From Aphodoplasma sp045592745 (GTDB lineage: Bacteria; Bacillota; Clostridia; UBA1381; UMGS1253), in assembly GCA_045592745.1 (NCBI GenBank), contig JAZNVH010000019.1, positions 1 to 33,325 of the forward strand: a DNA stretch of 33,325 nt. The letters run 5' to 3'. A program made the position numbers and the translations under genes. The notes beneath the pieces are model-generated. The model ran no database searches and was not told the DNA's origin. It saw nothing but the letters and a program-made list of their open reading frames with translations. Shown here piece after piece: positions 24,620 to 32,263 of this stretch. Within the stretch, counting starts at the first letter, position 1, and the number at the start of each line of letters is the position of its first letter.

Positions 24620-26410
24620 TTATTTTGAAATTGCCTTGAACGGACACTTGCTCTCGCAGGCACCGCACTTAACACATTTTGATGAATCGATTGTGTAAGG
24701 CATTTTTCTTTCGCCGCTGATTGCTTCAACAGGACACTGTTTTGCACAAAGACCGCAGCCTTTACATTTTTCAGGATCGATAGTATAGCTTACAAGGTCC
24801 TTACATGCACCGGCAGGACATTTTTTGTCAACAACGTGCGCAATATACTCATCTCTGAAATAACGAAGTGTACTCAAAATCGGGTTTGGAGCAGTTTGTC
24901 CAAGTCCGCAAAGGGCAGACTGTTTTACATTAAGACAAAGCTGTTCAAGCTTGTCGATATCTTCAAGAGTACCAAGACCCTTTGTAATCTTTTCAAGTAT
25001 CTCAAGCATTCTCTTTGTACCGATTCTGCACGGTGCACATTTACCGCAGGACTCGTCAACAGTAAACTCGAGGAAGAATTTCGCGATATCTACCATACAA
25101 GTATCCTCGTCCATTACGATAAGTCCGCCCGAACCCATCATTGAACCGATATTAAGAAGTGAATCATAGTCAATAGGTGTATCGATAAGTGACGCAGGAA
25201 TACATCCGCCTGAAGGACCGCCTGTCTGTGCTGCTTTAAACTTTTTGCCGTTAGGAATACCGCCGCCGATTTCTTCGATGATTTCTCTAAGCGTTGTTCC
25301 CATCGGAACCTCAACAAGACCTGTGTTGTTGATTTTACCACCAAGAGCAAATACCTTCGTACCATGGCTCTTCTCTGTTCCAATTGTACCAAACCACTCA
25401 GCACCCTTGTTTATAATAACAGGGATATTTGCATAAGTTTCAACGTTGTTAAGAACTGTGGGCTTGCCGAAAAGTCCCTTTACAGCCGGGAACGGCGGAC
25501 GGCAACGCGGCTCACCGCGCTTACCCTCGATTGATGTCATAAGTGCTGTCTCCTCACCGCAAACAAACGCACCAGCACCAAGTCTTATATCAAGGTCAAA
25601 GCTAAAGTCTGTTCCAAATATATTCTTACCCAAAAGTCCGTATTCACGAGCCTGATTAATAGCAATTCTAAGTCTTTCAACTGCGATAGGATACTCAGCT
25701 CTGATATAGATATAACCCTGATTTGCACCAATTGCATAACCTGCAATCGCCATAGCCTCTATAACAGAGTGCGGATCTCCCTCAAGTACGCTTCTGTCCA
25801 TAAACGCACCCGGGTCACCCTCGTCAGCGTTACAACATACATACTTCTGGTCAGAAACTGACTTTGATGCAAATTCCCACTTAAGACCTGTCGGGAAACC
25901 TGCACCTCCACGACCACGAAGACCCGATGCCTTCATCTCTTCGATAAGCTGCTCAGGTGTCATCTCGGAAAGAACCTTTCCAAGAGCCTTATAACCATCA
26001 AAAGCTATATACTCCTCAATCTTTTCAGGGTTGATTACACCACAGTTACGAAGTGCAATACGCATCTGCTTTTTATAAAAATCAACCTCATTTAATGATT
26101 TGATATTATCTTCTTCAACAGTTTCAGAATAAAGCAGTCTTTTTACAATTCTACCCTTAACAAGATGCTCTGATACAATTTCTTCTACATCCTCAGGCTT
26201 TACCATGCTGTAAAAAGCGCCTTCCGGATACACTACCATAATCGGACCAAGTGCGCAAAGACCAAAACAACCTGTCTTTACCACCATAACCTCTTTATCA
26301 ATCCCCTGTGCCTTCAACTGTGCATTAAGCTCTTCAATAATCTTTTCCGAGCCTGACGACGTACAACCTGTACCGCCGCAAACTAACACATGGTTTCTGT
26401 ATAAATCCAT
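24620..26410 (-). CDS. NuoF-like flavoprotein subunit of the hydrogenase (HndC/HydB)
   Basis: This subunit oxidises NADH at FMN and passes electrons to the hydrogenase. The 596 residues comprise a thioredoxin-like [2Fe-2S] domain (C11, C16, C48, C52), the NuoF core and a C-terminal ferredoxin domain. The core has FMN and NADH motifs (GRGGAGFPTGLKW and GAGAFVCGEETAL) and a [4Fe-4S] site (ESCGKCAPCR). The ferredoxin domain has two clusters (CKGCGLCAKQC and CVKCGACESKC). The extra N- and C-terminal domains distinguish it from complex I NuoF and match trimeric or tetrameric hydrogenases. The start is ATG 26410 behind GAGGAGG. Confidence 0.95.
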   Translation of the reverse strand: MDLYRNHVLVCGGTGCTSSGSEKIIEELNAQLKAQGIDKEVMVVKTGCFGLCALGPIMVVYPEGAFYSMVKPEDVEEIVSEHLVKGRIVKRLLYSETVEEDNIKSLNEVDFYKKQMRIALRNCGVINPEKIEEYIAFDGYKALGKVLSEMTPEQLIEEMKASGLRGRGGAGFPTGLKWEFASKSVSDQKYVCCNADEGDPGAFMDRSVLEGDPHSVIEAMAIAGYAIGANQGYIYIRAEYPIAVERLRIAINQAREYGLLGKNIFGTDFSFDLDIRLGAGAFVCGEETALMTSIEGKRGEPRCRPPFPAVKGLFGKPTVLNNVETYANIPVIINKGAEWFGTIGTEKSHGTKVFALGGKINNTGLVEVPMGTTLREIIEEIGGGIPNGKKFKAAQTGGPSGGCIPASLIDTPIDYDSLLNIGSMMGSGGLIVMDEDTCMVDIAKFFLEFTVDESCGKCAPCRIGTKRMLEILEKITKGLGTLEDIDKLEQLCLNVKQSALCGLGQTAPNPILSTLRYFRDEYIAHVVDKKCPAGACKDLVSYTIDPEKCKGCGLCAKQCPVEAISGERKMPYTIDSSKCVKCGACESKCPFKAISK

Positions 26411-26471
26411 TTTTACGAGTCCTCCTCTTATTATAATTAAATTCCTGCAAGCTTTTTATCAAATAAGATAA

Positions 26472-26843
26472 TTATTTATCCGCCTCACCGATTGTATACT
26501 CTTTGCAAACCTTTCCGTTTACAATGTGATCTGAAACAATCTTGGCTACCTTCTGCGCATCAACTTTTACATAGGTAACCTTTTCTTTGCCGGGCGCATA
26601 AACCTCAACAATAGGCTCATACTTACACATACCGATACAGCCCGTCTGTGTAACAGTAACATCTGCAAGCTTTCTTTTTGCAACCTCTTCAACAAAAGCA
26701 TTAAGAACAGGACGCGCACCTGCTGCGATACCGCATGTTGCCATACCAACAACCACTCTTATGCCATCCTCTCTGTCATGACGCATATTAATCTGTCCAA
26801 GTGCCTTCTCTCTTATAGCAGCCAATTCCTCTAATGATTTCAT
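26472..26843 (-). CDS. HndB-like (2Fe-2S) ferredoxin-domain subunit
   Basis: The 123-residue thioredoxin-fold protein has the HndB pattern: a helical N-terminus, then VVVGMATCGIAAGARPV (C37), then TQTGCIGMCKYEPIVEV (C69, C73). Only three of the usual four cluster cysteines stand at recognisable positions, which to my memory is common in HndB-type subunits. It probably relays electrons within the hydrogenase complex. The start ATG is at 26843. It lies between an ATPase-domain gene (3-base gap) and the flavoprotein subunit. Confidence 0.9.
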   Translation of the reverse strand: MKSLEELAAIREKALGQINMRHDREDGIRVVVGMATCGIAAGARPVLNAFVEEVAKRKLADVTVTQTGCIGMCKYEPIVEVYAPGKEKVTYVKVDAQKVAKIVSDHIVNGKVCKEYTIGEADK

Positions 26844-26846
26844 TAT

Positions 26847-27395
26847 TTAAACACCTCCGTACAAATTTGTAATTCCTTCATTAATATATTCTTTAAGCCA
26901 CGCACTAACCTGTATATCCGATATGCTCACGCCGTCAAGTATCCTTTTTATCTCACGCGTATCGAGCAAAAATTGCTTATCACAAACCGTATGTGTATAA
27001 ACAAAATCAATCTCGGGATTACACGTAATAAGAAGAAACAGCGCACCAGCCATATCTCCAAGCGGCTGACGATCGATGTGAGAATATCCAAACCTTGCAA
27101 AAACGCTCGTTCCGACCCCAAGGCTGCTTTCAATTCTAAAGTCGCCACCTGTTCTGAGTGCCGCTTCTCTATACATCGGTATACCAAGTCCTACGCGCCT
27201 GGTGCTCCTCGTTGTAAAAAACGGGTCAAGCACTTTTTTTACCTTTTCCTCATCCATTCCCTTGCCGTTATCCCTGATGGTAATATCAAGAATATCCTCA
27301 CGCTCATTTTCGTCAATTATAATTTCAACGAGCGTAGCATCTGCGACAACGGAATTTTGTGAAATATCTAAAATGTGTAATGATATTTCCTGCAT
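26847..27395 (-). CDS. GHKL ATPase-domain protein within the hydrogenase operon
   Basis: The 182-residue protein has a histidine-kinase-type ATP-binding domain without a phosphoacceptor His region. The N box is LDISQNSVVADA (about residues 9-20), the G1 box IRDNGKGMD, the G2-like box RRVGLGIPMYREAALRTGG, and then SSLGVGTSVFARF. A C-terminal part of about 75 residues is unassigned. It starts at ATG 27395, 4 bases after the NuoE-like stop (TGAtgctATG), with a weak ribosome binding site. Translation is therefore probably coupled. It may be a phosphotransfer or anti-sigma-like regulator of the hydrogenase. That role is inferred from position only. Confidence 0.85.
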   Translation of the reverse strand: MQEISLHILDISQNSVVADATLVEIIIDENEREDILDITIRDNGKGMDEEKVKKVLDPFFTTRSTRRVGLGIPMYREAALRTGGDFRIESSLGVGTSVFARFGYSHIDRQPLGDMAGALFLLITCNPEIDFVYTHTVCDKQFLLDTREIKRILDGVSISDIQVSAWLKEYINEGITNLYGGV

Positions 27396-27399
27396 AGCA

Positions 27400-27888
27400 T
27401 CAATACTTGGCTAAAATTCCATCAACATCATCAACAGTAAGTCTTCCATATACGTCATCGTTTACTGTCAAAACAGGAGCAAGACCGCACGCACCAATAC
27501 ATCTTGTTGCATCAAGTGAGAACTTTCCGTCAGGTGTGCACTCACCAACATCAATACCAAGACGTTGCTTTATACGCTCAATTATATCTCCTGAACCCTT
27601 TACATAGCACGCTGTTCCAAGACAAACTGCAATCTTGTACTCACCCTTCGGGTAAAGCGAAAACTGTGCATAAAATGTTACAACACCATAAATCTCGGCC
27701 ATTGTAATGCCTGTATTTTCAGCAATTATCTGCTGTACTTCAATCGGAAGATAGCCATAGATATCCTGTGCCTTTTGCAAAATAGGCATAAGAGCACCTG
27801 CTTGCCCTTTGTGCTCTTCAATAACCTTTAAAAGCTGTTCTTCCTGTTGCTTTGTACCCTTAAAGGTACTTGCTTTTTTCTCACTCAT
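27400..27888 (-). CDS. NuoE-like [2Fe-2S] subunit of the hydrogenase (HndA/HydC)
   Basis: This is the thioredoxin-fold electron-transfer partner of the NuoF-like subunit. The cluster pattern is C-x4-C in VCLGTACYVKGS and C-x3-C in RCIGACGLAPVL, as in NuoE. The helical N-terminus (EEQLLKVIEEHKGQAGALMPILQKAQDIYGYLP, quoted only to identify the region) is also typical. I start at ATG 27888 (MSEKKAST), behind AGGAGG with 8-base spacing, giving 162 residues. It is the first gene of the hydrogenase operon, downstream of a Rex-like box and a promoter with an extended -10. Confidence 0.94.
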   Translation of the reverse strand: MSEKKASTFKGTKQQEEQLLKVIEEHKGQAGALMPILQKAQDIYGYLPIEVQQIIAENTGITMAEIYGVVTFYAQFSLYPKGEYKIAVCLGTACYVKGSGDIIERIKQRLGIDVGECTPDGKFSLDATRCIGACGLAPVLTVNDDVYGRLTVDDVDGILAKY

Positions 27889-27918
27889 TTTGGGTCCTCC
27901 TACCATTATTATTTTTTG

Positions 27919-27948
27919 ACCGCGAAAACAGGTCTTCGCAATCTGTCA
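27919..27948 (-). other. Leader hairpin upstream of the hydrogenase operon
   Basis: On the minus strand GCGAA pairs with TTCGC around an 8-base loop, extended by GAC/GTC across a small internal loop. It lies about 31 bases upstream of the NuoE-like start and may affect mRNA stability or translation. Confidence 0.35.
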
Positions 27949-27970
27949 TTTAATTTAATATCCCAAGAGT

Positions 27971-27988
27971 TTGTTATATAATTAACAA
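27971..27988. promoter_or_regulatory. Rex-like operator upstream of the NADH-dependent hydrogenase
   Basis: TTGTTATATAATTAACAA matches the Rex consensus TTGTTAA-N4-TTAACAA at all but one defined position. It also lies in a perfect 8-bp inverted repeat (GTTTGTTA and TAACAAAC, 27969-27990). It sits about 30-45 bases downstream of the predicted transcription start, so repression would be by roadblock unless a nearer promoter is used. Rex responds to NADH/NAD+, which suits an NADH-oxidising hydrogenase. Confidence 0.65.
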
Positions 27989-28022
27989 ACAAGGTTGTGG
28001 TACTGCCAAACCACCAAAAGAC

Positions 28023-28028
28023 ATTATA
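28023..28028 (-). promoter_or_regulatory. Extended -10 promoter element for the hydrogenase operon
   Basis: On the minus strand TGATATAAT is a perfect extended -10 box. The -35 region 17 bases upstream is poor (TAGATT), which extended -10 promoters tolerate. The predicted start is near 28016, giving a leader of about 128 bases. Confidence 0.55.
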
Positions 28029-28082
28029 TCATCTTTATTCTAAAAAATCTACACTTTTTCGCAAATTTTTTAAAATAATTTA

Positions 28083-28793
28083 TCACTTTCTTCTCAGAGC
28101 ATCAATAATGCTGTGCGCATCAAGACTGTCCACATCAATATAATTGATTTTTTCCGAAATATCCATAAGATAATGCGCATCAGAAGAAAACACACTTTTA
28201 TACTTTCCAAGATACTCCCACTCACGCAAAAGTTCATCATAATCTTTATTTTTAGAGACCTCTATGCAATCAATTTCCAAATCGTCGGGAATAAAACCGA
28301 GATTTGACAATATACTGTACGAGCTTTTATCAACATGTGCCGCAATGCACACTCCCCCATACTCATGCGCAGCGCTTACAACATCGTAAACGGATAAGTT
28401 TGTAGCACTTACAAGCAGTTCATCAACACTGCCCACGATATTATCGTTTTCGTCCATAATAATTTGCTCACCGAATATATCAGCATCATTTTTTATATGA
28501 TTTTTATCTTCTAAAATTCTATCCTGCATTTTTTTGCAATCATTATATGTCGCAAACAAACACACCATATGCACCTCTTCACAGCTTTCAACCTCCATGC
28601 CAAAAAGCAGAGTCAATTTCCCTTTTGCGCACTCATAAAGTGCAGGCAAATTTTCCCCGCAGTTATGGTCGGTCACAGCAATCGCATCAAGCCCTTTTAT
28701 GACAGACATATTCACGATATTATTAGGTGTCATATCTATATCACCGCAAGGTGACAGACATGAATGTATATGAAAATCATAATAACACTTCAC
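28083..28793 (-). CDS. PHP-domain metal-dependent phosphoesterase-like protein
   Basis: The 236-residue protein begins with the PHP metal motif FHIHSCLSPCG (H-x-H) and has VTDHNCGEN (D-H) and later IAAHVDKSSY and FSSDAHYLMD blocks. These are the usual four motif groups of PHP phosphoesterases. The substrate is unknown. PHP genes of this type recur beside clostridial [FeFe] hydrogenases, to my memory. The start is GTG 28793 behind GGGGGA with 7-base spacing. It is the last gene of the upstream signalling-like cluster, ahead of the Rex-controlled operon. Confidence 0.87.
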   Translation of the reverse strand: MKCYYDFHIHSCLSPCGDIDMTPNNIVNMSVIKGLDAIAVTDHNCGENLPALYECAKGKLTLLFGMEVESCEEVHMVCLFATYNDCKKMQDRILEDKNHIKNDADIFGEQIIMDENDNIVGSVDELLVSATNLSVYDVVSAAHEYGGVCIAAHVDKSSYSILSNLGFIPDDLEIDCIEVSKNKDYDELLREWEYLGKYKSVFSSDAHYLMDISEKINYIDVDSLDAHSIIDALRRK

Positions 28794-28824
28794 TTATATG
28801 TCCCCCACGTTTCTCTTATATATA

Positions 28825-29154
28825 TTAAATTTGCGCAGAGATTTTTTTTGCTATATCATATGCTGTATATGACGAAGAAAAAATCACAATTCCTTCCGCA
28901 CGCGCTTTTTTTAGTGTAATTTCTTCAACCTCAATATTTTCAGGTATAATAACACAGCCAATTTCTGTCAAAGAAGCAACCGCAACAACATTTATATTAG
29001 TCTGCACTGTAATCCATATATTGTCCTTCGACGCATGACTCATAACATAACTTAACAAGTCGCATATATAACAACCATTAAGCACCCGATTTTCATCCTC
29101 ATTTTCTGTAAGTGATTTTAACAAAAGAATTTCTTTAAGGTTTTTTATAGTCAT
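28825..29154 (-). CDS. Small DRTGG-like domain protein of the hydrogenase cluster
   Basis: The 109-residue protein resembles the DRTGG-domain proteins found next to sensory hydrogenases: LNGCYICDLLSYVMSHASKDNIWITVQTN, then a short beta-alpha repeat ending GIVIFSSSYTAYDIAKKI. The domain is a small ligand-binding fold seen in CBS-pyrophosphatase and phosphotransacetylase relatives, but its role here is unknown. I prefer ATG 29154, because the GTG three codons upstream leaves too little room for a ribosome binding site. It lies between the HydS-like gene and the PHP gene. Confidence 0.75.
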   Translation of the reverse strand: MTIKNLKEILLLKSLTENEDENRVLNGCYICDLLSYVMSHASKDNIWITVQTNINVVAVASLTEIGCVIIPENIEVEEITLKKARAEGIVIFSSSYTAYDIAKKISAQI

Positions 29155-29190
29155 ACTTCTCACAGCCTTTCTGCCAGATATGTGTTTTTA

Positions 29191-30507
29191 TCAATTATCG
29201 TCATTATTTCGTACATCGCTTATATTTTCCTGAATATCCATAGCCTCTCTTGTAAACTCAAATATCCTCTCACGCAGTTTATATACGCAGTCCATTTCTT
29301 TTCCTTCACCGCGCACAATATCTTCTGCAAGCGCGCGACACGACGGCGACCCGCAGCTTCCGCAGTCGAGCTTTGGAAGTGAATTGTAGATACTCTCAAG
29401 CTTATCCATTTTTTTCATTGCTTCACAGATGTCACTGTCAAGCTTCATTACAGGCATATACTCAATGTCCTTACTGAAGCTGATATCTTCTATATCAATA
29501 CAAGGAAGCTCTTTTTCTGTTTCATAGCTTGTAAGCGTCTTTGTCAAAAGCTTTATCTTTGTTTCGGCAACAAAACCATTTTCAACTGTAATCGGTCCGC
29601 CTACGCATCCGCCTATACAAGCTCCTGCCTCGATAAATTTCACTTTTGGAAGCTGTTCATTTTCAAGAGCCTCAAGCACTTTTATAACATTGTCTATACC
29701 ATCAACTGCTATGTACTCATCCTGACCAAAAGCATAAGCTTCTCCGCCGCTGTTTGCCCAACCAACACCTTTTAGACCCGAGCGCGCAAGCTTTTCAGGA
29801 TTATCAATCTTGCTCATAGCACGGGCAAGCTTCATGTATACATCCGAAATCGAAATTGCCCCGTCAACGCACGATTCTTCCTGCCCAAGCGGTTCTTTTG
29901 TTGCCGTCACCTTGGCAGCACACGGCGTTATAAAGAATGCTCCGATTTTTTCCGTCGGCAGCCCTGTCTTTTTATGCGCCTCTTTTTTTGCAAGCTTTGC
30001 CGCCACCTCCATTGGCGAGAGTACCGGCAAAAGATGCTTTATAAGGTTTGGAAAGCGCACACGGATAAGACGCACTACTGCAGGACAGGCGGACGATATT
30101 ATTGGATATTCAAGCTTTTTTTGAAACATCAAATCCTTCGATGCAATCGTCACAATTTCTGCTGCACGCGCAACCTCATACACATCATCAAAGCCTATTT
30201 TTTTAAGTCCGTTAAGAACTATATTTATATCGTCGAGCTGATTAAACTGCCCATAAAGACTCGGTGCCGGAAGGGCAATTTTATACTCATAGTTGTATAT
30301 ATTATCAAATGGCTCTGTAACAGCCTTTTTTGCATGATAAGGGCAAACGCGTATACATTCGCCGCAATCTATACAACGCTCTTTTATAATCTGTGCTTTT
30401 CCGTTTCTTACACGGATAGCCTCTGTGGGACAGCGTTTTATACAATTTGTGCATCCCATACATTTATCTTTATCAAGTGTTACCGAATGAAAATACGATT
30501 TTTCCAA
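29191..30507 (-). CDS. HydS-like putative sensory [FeFe] hydrogenase without PAS domain
   Basis: The 438-residue protein has two [4Fe-4S] clusters (C16, 19, 22, 26 and C45, 48, 51, 55). The H-cluster domain has divergent motifs: SSACPAV (C141), TPCAAKV (C196) and GACIGGCVGG (C297, C301). The C-terminal Fe-S domain has C382, C385, C390 and C407. All H-cluster ligand cysteines appear kept. The adjacent proton-relay Cys of TSCCPxW is Ala (residue 140), as described for sensory HydS proteins. No PAS or kinase domain follows, unlike classical HydS, so output must go through other proteins. The likely partners are the neighbouring ATPase and DRTGG proteins. The start is TTG 30507 with AAGGTGG upstream. 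No in-frame ATG precedes the first cluster. Confidence 0.85.
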   Translation of the reverse strand: MEKSYFHSVTLDKDKCMGCTNCIKRCPTEAIRVRNGKAQIIKERCIDCGECIRVCPYHAKKAVTEPFDNIYNYEYKIALPAPSLYGQFNQLDDINIVLNGLKKIGFDDVYEVARAAEIVTIASKDLMFQKKLEYPIISSACPAVVRLIRVRFPNLIKHLLPVLSPMEVAAKLAKKEAHKKTGLPTEKIGAFFITPCAAKVTATKEPLGQEESCVDGAISISDVYMKLARAMSKIDNPEKLARSGLKGVGWANSGGEAYAFGQDEYIAVDGIDNVIKVLEALENEQLPKVKFIEAGACIGGCVGGPITVENGFVAETKIKLLTKTLTSYETEKELPCIDIEDISFSKDIEYMPVMKLDSDICEAMKKMDKLESIYNSLPKLDCGSCGSPSCRALAEDIVRGEGKEMDCVYKLRERIFEFTREAMDIQENISDVRNNDDN

Positions 30508-30536
30508 CCTTCAGCCACCACCTTACAAAATACATT

Positions 30537-30959
30537 TTAAAGCTTTATCGTCATAGTAACTGTCGTTCCTACTCCAAGCTCACTTTCTATTTCCATTGTG
30601 TCTGTATACCTTTTCATATTAGGAAGTCCCATCCCTGCTCCAAAGCCCATATCGCGAGCTTCCTGCGACGCGGTTGAATATCCTTCTGTCATAGCAAGGT
30701 CGATATGCTTTATTCCGGGACCTTTGTCGGCAAGTATAATTTTAATCTGCTCCGCACTTATTTCCACGTCTGCAGTTCCCCCGTTTGCATGTATGACCAT
30801 GTTGATTTCTCCCTCATACATCGCAATTGCCGCGCGGCGTATTACCTCGGGTGAAATACCGAGCTGACTAAGCACTTTTTTCACATTGCCCGACGCTGTT
30901 CCTGCCTCGACAAAATCGCCACCATCAACGTCAAAATGAAGTTTTATAACATTATCCAT
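30537..30959 (-). CDS. RsbW-like ATP-binding protein (anti-sigma factor/serine kinase fold)
   Basis: The 140-residue GHKL ATPase resembles RsbW/SpoIIAB. Its N box is YEGEINMVIHANGG (about residues 48-61), its G1 box ADKGPGIKHIDLA, and its G2 box FGAGMGLPNMKRYTD, followed by SELGVGTTVTM. Such proteins phosphorylate anti-sigma antagonists or bind sigma factors. In this cluster the partner is unknown. The start is ATG 30959 behind GGAGGG. It lies between a DRTGG gene (15 bases upstream) and the HydS-like gene (29 bases downstream), which suggests it transmits the sensor state. Confidence 0.85.
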   Translation of the reverse strand: MDNVIKLHFDVDGGDFVEAGTASGNVKKVLSQLGISPEVIRRAAIAMYEGEINMVIHANGGTADVEISAEQIKIILADKGPGIKHIDLAMTEGYSTASQEARDMGFGAGMGLPNMKRYTDTMEIESELGVGTTVTMTIKL

Positions 30960-30974
30960 AAGATGCCCTCCAAG

Positions 30975-31325
30975 CTACGCCTTGCTATACGGCACAAGTC
31001 CATTCGAATACAAAACACCGCAAGCCACAAACATCGGTTTTTGCGTTGTCATAAGTACAATACTTTTTGCCTCAGCAAGCGAAATCATATCCTCGCTTGG
31101 CTCTTTTCCGCGCACAAACACGATAGCCTTCATATCCATCATCTCTGCAGTACGGACAACCTGTGGATTTACAAGTCCGGTAAGAAGTATTCCCTGCTCC
31201 TTTACGAATGCTAAAACATCGCTCATAAGGTCGCTTCCGCAAGCACTTATAATTTCGATGTCGCCCATTTCGTTTTTGGTTCTCACCTCACACGAAAGAA
31301 GCTGTTGTATCTTTGACAGTTTCAT
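30975..31325 (-). CDS. DRTGG-domain protein, first gene of the HydS cluster
   Basis: The 116-residue protein matches the DRTGG-domain pattern common beside clostridial hydrogenases: SACGSDLMSDVLAFVKEQGILLTGLVNPQVVRTAEMMD, then KAIVFVRGKEPSEDMISLAEAK, then PMFVACGVLYSNGL (quoted only as landmarks). A ligand-binding or scaffold role is inferred. The start is ATG 31325 behind GGGAGTGA. The promoter lies at 31368-31396, with an inverted repeat over its -10. Confidence 0.8.
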   Translation of the reverse strand: MKLSKIQQLLSCEVRTKNEMGDIEIISACGSDLMSDVLAFVKEQGILLTGLVNPQVVRTAEMMDMKAIVFVRGKEPSEDMISLAEAKSIVLMTTQKPMFVACGVLYSNGLVPYSKA

Positions 31326-31357
31326 ATTATCACTCCCGAATTTAAAATCTTTATATG

Positions 31358-31376
31358 TGATATATTTAGTATATCA
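31358..31376. promoter_or_regulatory. Candidate operator over the -10 box of the HydS cluster promoter
   Basis: TGATATA-TTTAG-TATATCA is a perfect 7-bp inverted repeat around a 5-base spacer. It covers the -10 hexamer (31368-31373) and the predicted start. I cannot assign a regulator. The position suggests repression. Confidence 0.45.
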
Positions 31377-31396
31377 TACGTCCCCGTTAAACGCAA
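31368..31396 (-). promoter_or_regulatory. Sigma-A promoter of the HydS cluster
   Basis: On the minus strand TTGCGT (31391-31396) and TATACT (31368-31373) are separated by 17 bases, with an extended TG (TGATATACT). They lie about 45 bases upstream of the DRTGG start codon. Confidence 0.65.
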
Positions 31397-31408
31397 CATT
31401 CACTTTTG

Positions 31409-32200
31409 TCACTCAAAGCGTATGCTTATCTCACCCGTATTTATGCGCTCCGTTTCGCCGTTTTCGTTTCTTACAACAAGTGCACCGTCCTTATCAATAT
31501 CCAGAGCAAAAGCCTTTCTTTTTTCGCCCGCGCGTATCAGGAAAATCTCTTTACCTATTACGCACGAACGCTTTTTATATTCATCGATAAAGTCGCAGTC
31601 AGGTAAATTATCATATACACTTTCAAGCTCATTTAATATCCCTGCTATAAGCTCATTTCTGTTTATGTCCTTATTTGTATATTCAAACAGTGCCGTTGCA
31701 ACATCTTTTATATCCTCATCAAACGCTTTTGTCGTAACATTGACTCCTATTCCAAGAATAACAGCTCTCTCACCGTTTGTTGGGTCAATAATACTCTCTG
31801 CAAGTATGCCGCACAGCTTTTTATTTTTAATATATATATCATTTACCCATTTAATCTGTGTGTTTACATCACAAATATTATCAATCGCACGACAAAGCGC
31901 TACCGCCGCCATTGTAGTTATCAAAAGTGTCTTGTTTATATCAATTTTTGGACGCAATATAATACTCATGTAAATGCCCGCACCATGCGGTGAAAAAAAG
32001 CTTCGTCCGAGTCTTCCGCGTCCTGCCGTTTGTGTTTCTGCTACAATAACACTGCCATGGTTTTCACTTCCGACAGCAAGCTTTTTTGCATAATTATTGG
32101 TAGAATCAATTTTCTCAAACACGTGTATCTGTGCACCTATGTTTGTTGTATTTAAATGCTTTTTTATTTCTTCAGATGAGATTTTACCTTGTATATCCAC
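31409..32200 (-). CDS. birA: Biotin--protein ligase (BirA) lacking the N-terminal repressor domain
   Basis: The enzyme attaches biotin to carrier proteins through biotinyl-5'-AMP. Motifs are the STNNYAK start of the catalytic domain, the ATP/biotin loop TAGRGRLGRSFFSP, and KWVNDIYIKNKKLCGILAE with its catalytic Lys. A C-terminal SH3-like domain closes the protein. The 263 residues begin with SSEEIKKHLNTTNIG, which looks like the linker that normally follows the winged-helix domain. The DNA-binding domain is absent, and the ychF terminator lies just upstream. It is therefore a ligase without classical autorepressor function. The start is GTG 32200 behind AAGGAG (32209-32214). Its substrate in the window is the carrier at 16639-17025. 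Confidence 0.92.
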   Translation of the reverse strand: MDIQGKISSEEIKKHLNTTNIGAQIHVFEKIDSTNNYAKKLAVGSENHGSVIVAETQTAGRGRLGRSFFSPHGAGIYMSIILRPKIDINKTLLITTMAAVALCRAIDNICDVNTQIKWVNDIYIKNKKLCGILAESIIDPTNGERAVILGIGVNVTTKAFDEDIKDVATALFEYTNKDINRNELIAGILNELESVYDNLPDCDFIDEYKKRSCVIGKEIFLIRAGEKRKAFALDIDKDGALVVRNENGETERINTGEISIRFE

Positions 32201-32227
32201 ATCAATTTCTCCTTAATAAAGATGCGC

Positions 32228-32251
32228 AAAAATCCGCCATTACGACGGATT
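32228..32251 (-). terminator. Terminator of ychF
   Basis: On the minus strand AATCCGTC pairs with GGCGGATT (8 pairs, one G-T) around GTAAT, followed by TTTTTG. It starts 13 bases after the ychF stop and just upstream of the birA ribosome binding site, so birA may depend on read-through. Confidence 0.7.
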
Positions 32252-32263
32252 CTTAACAATCTA

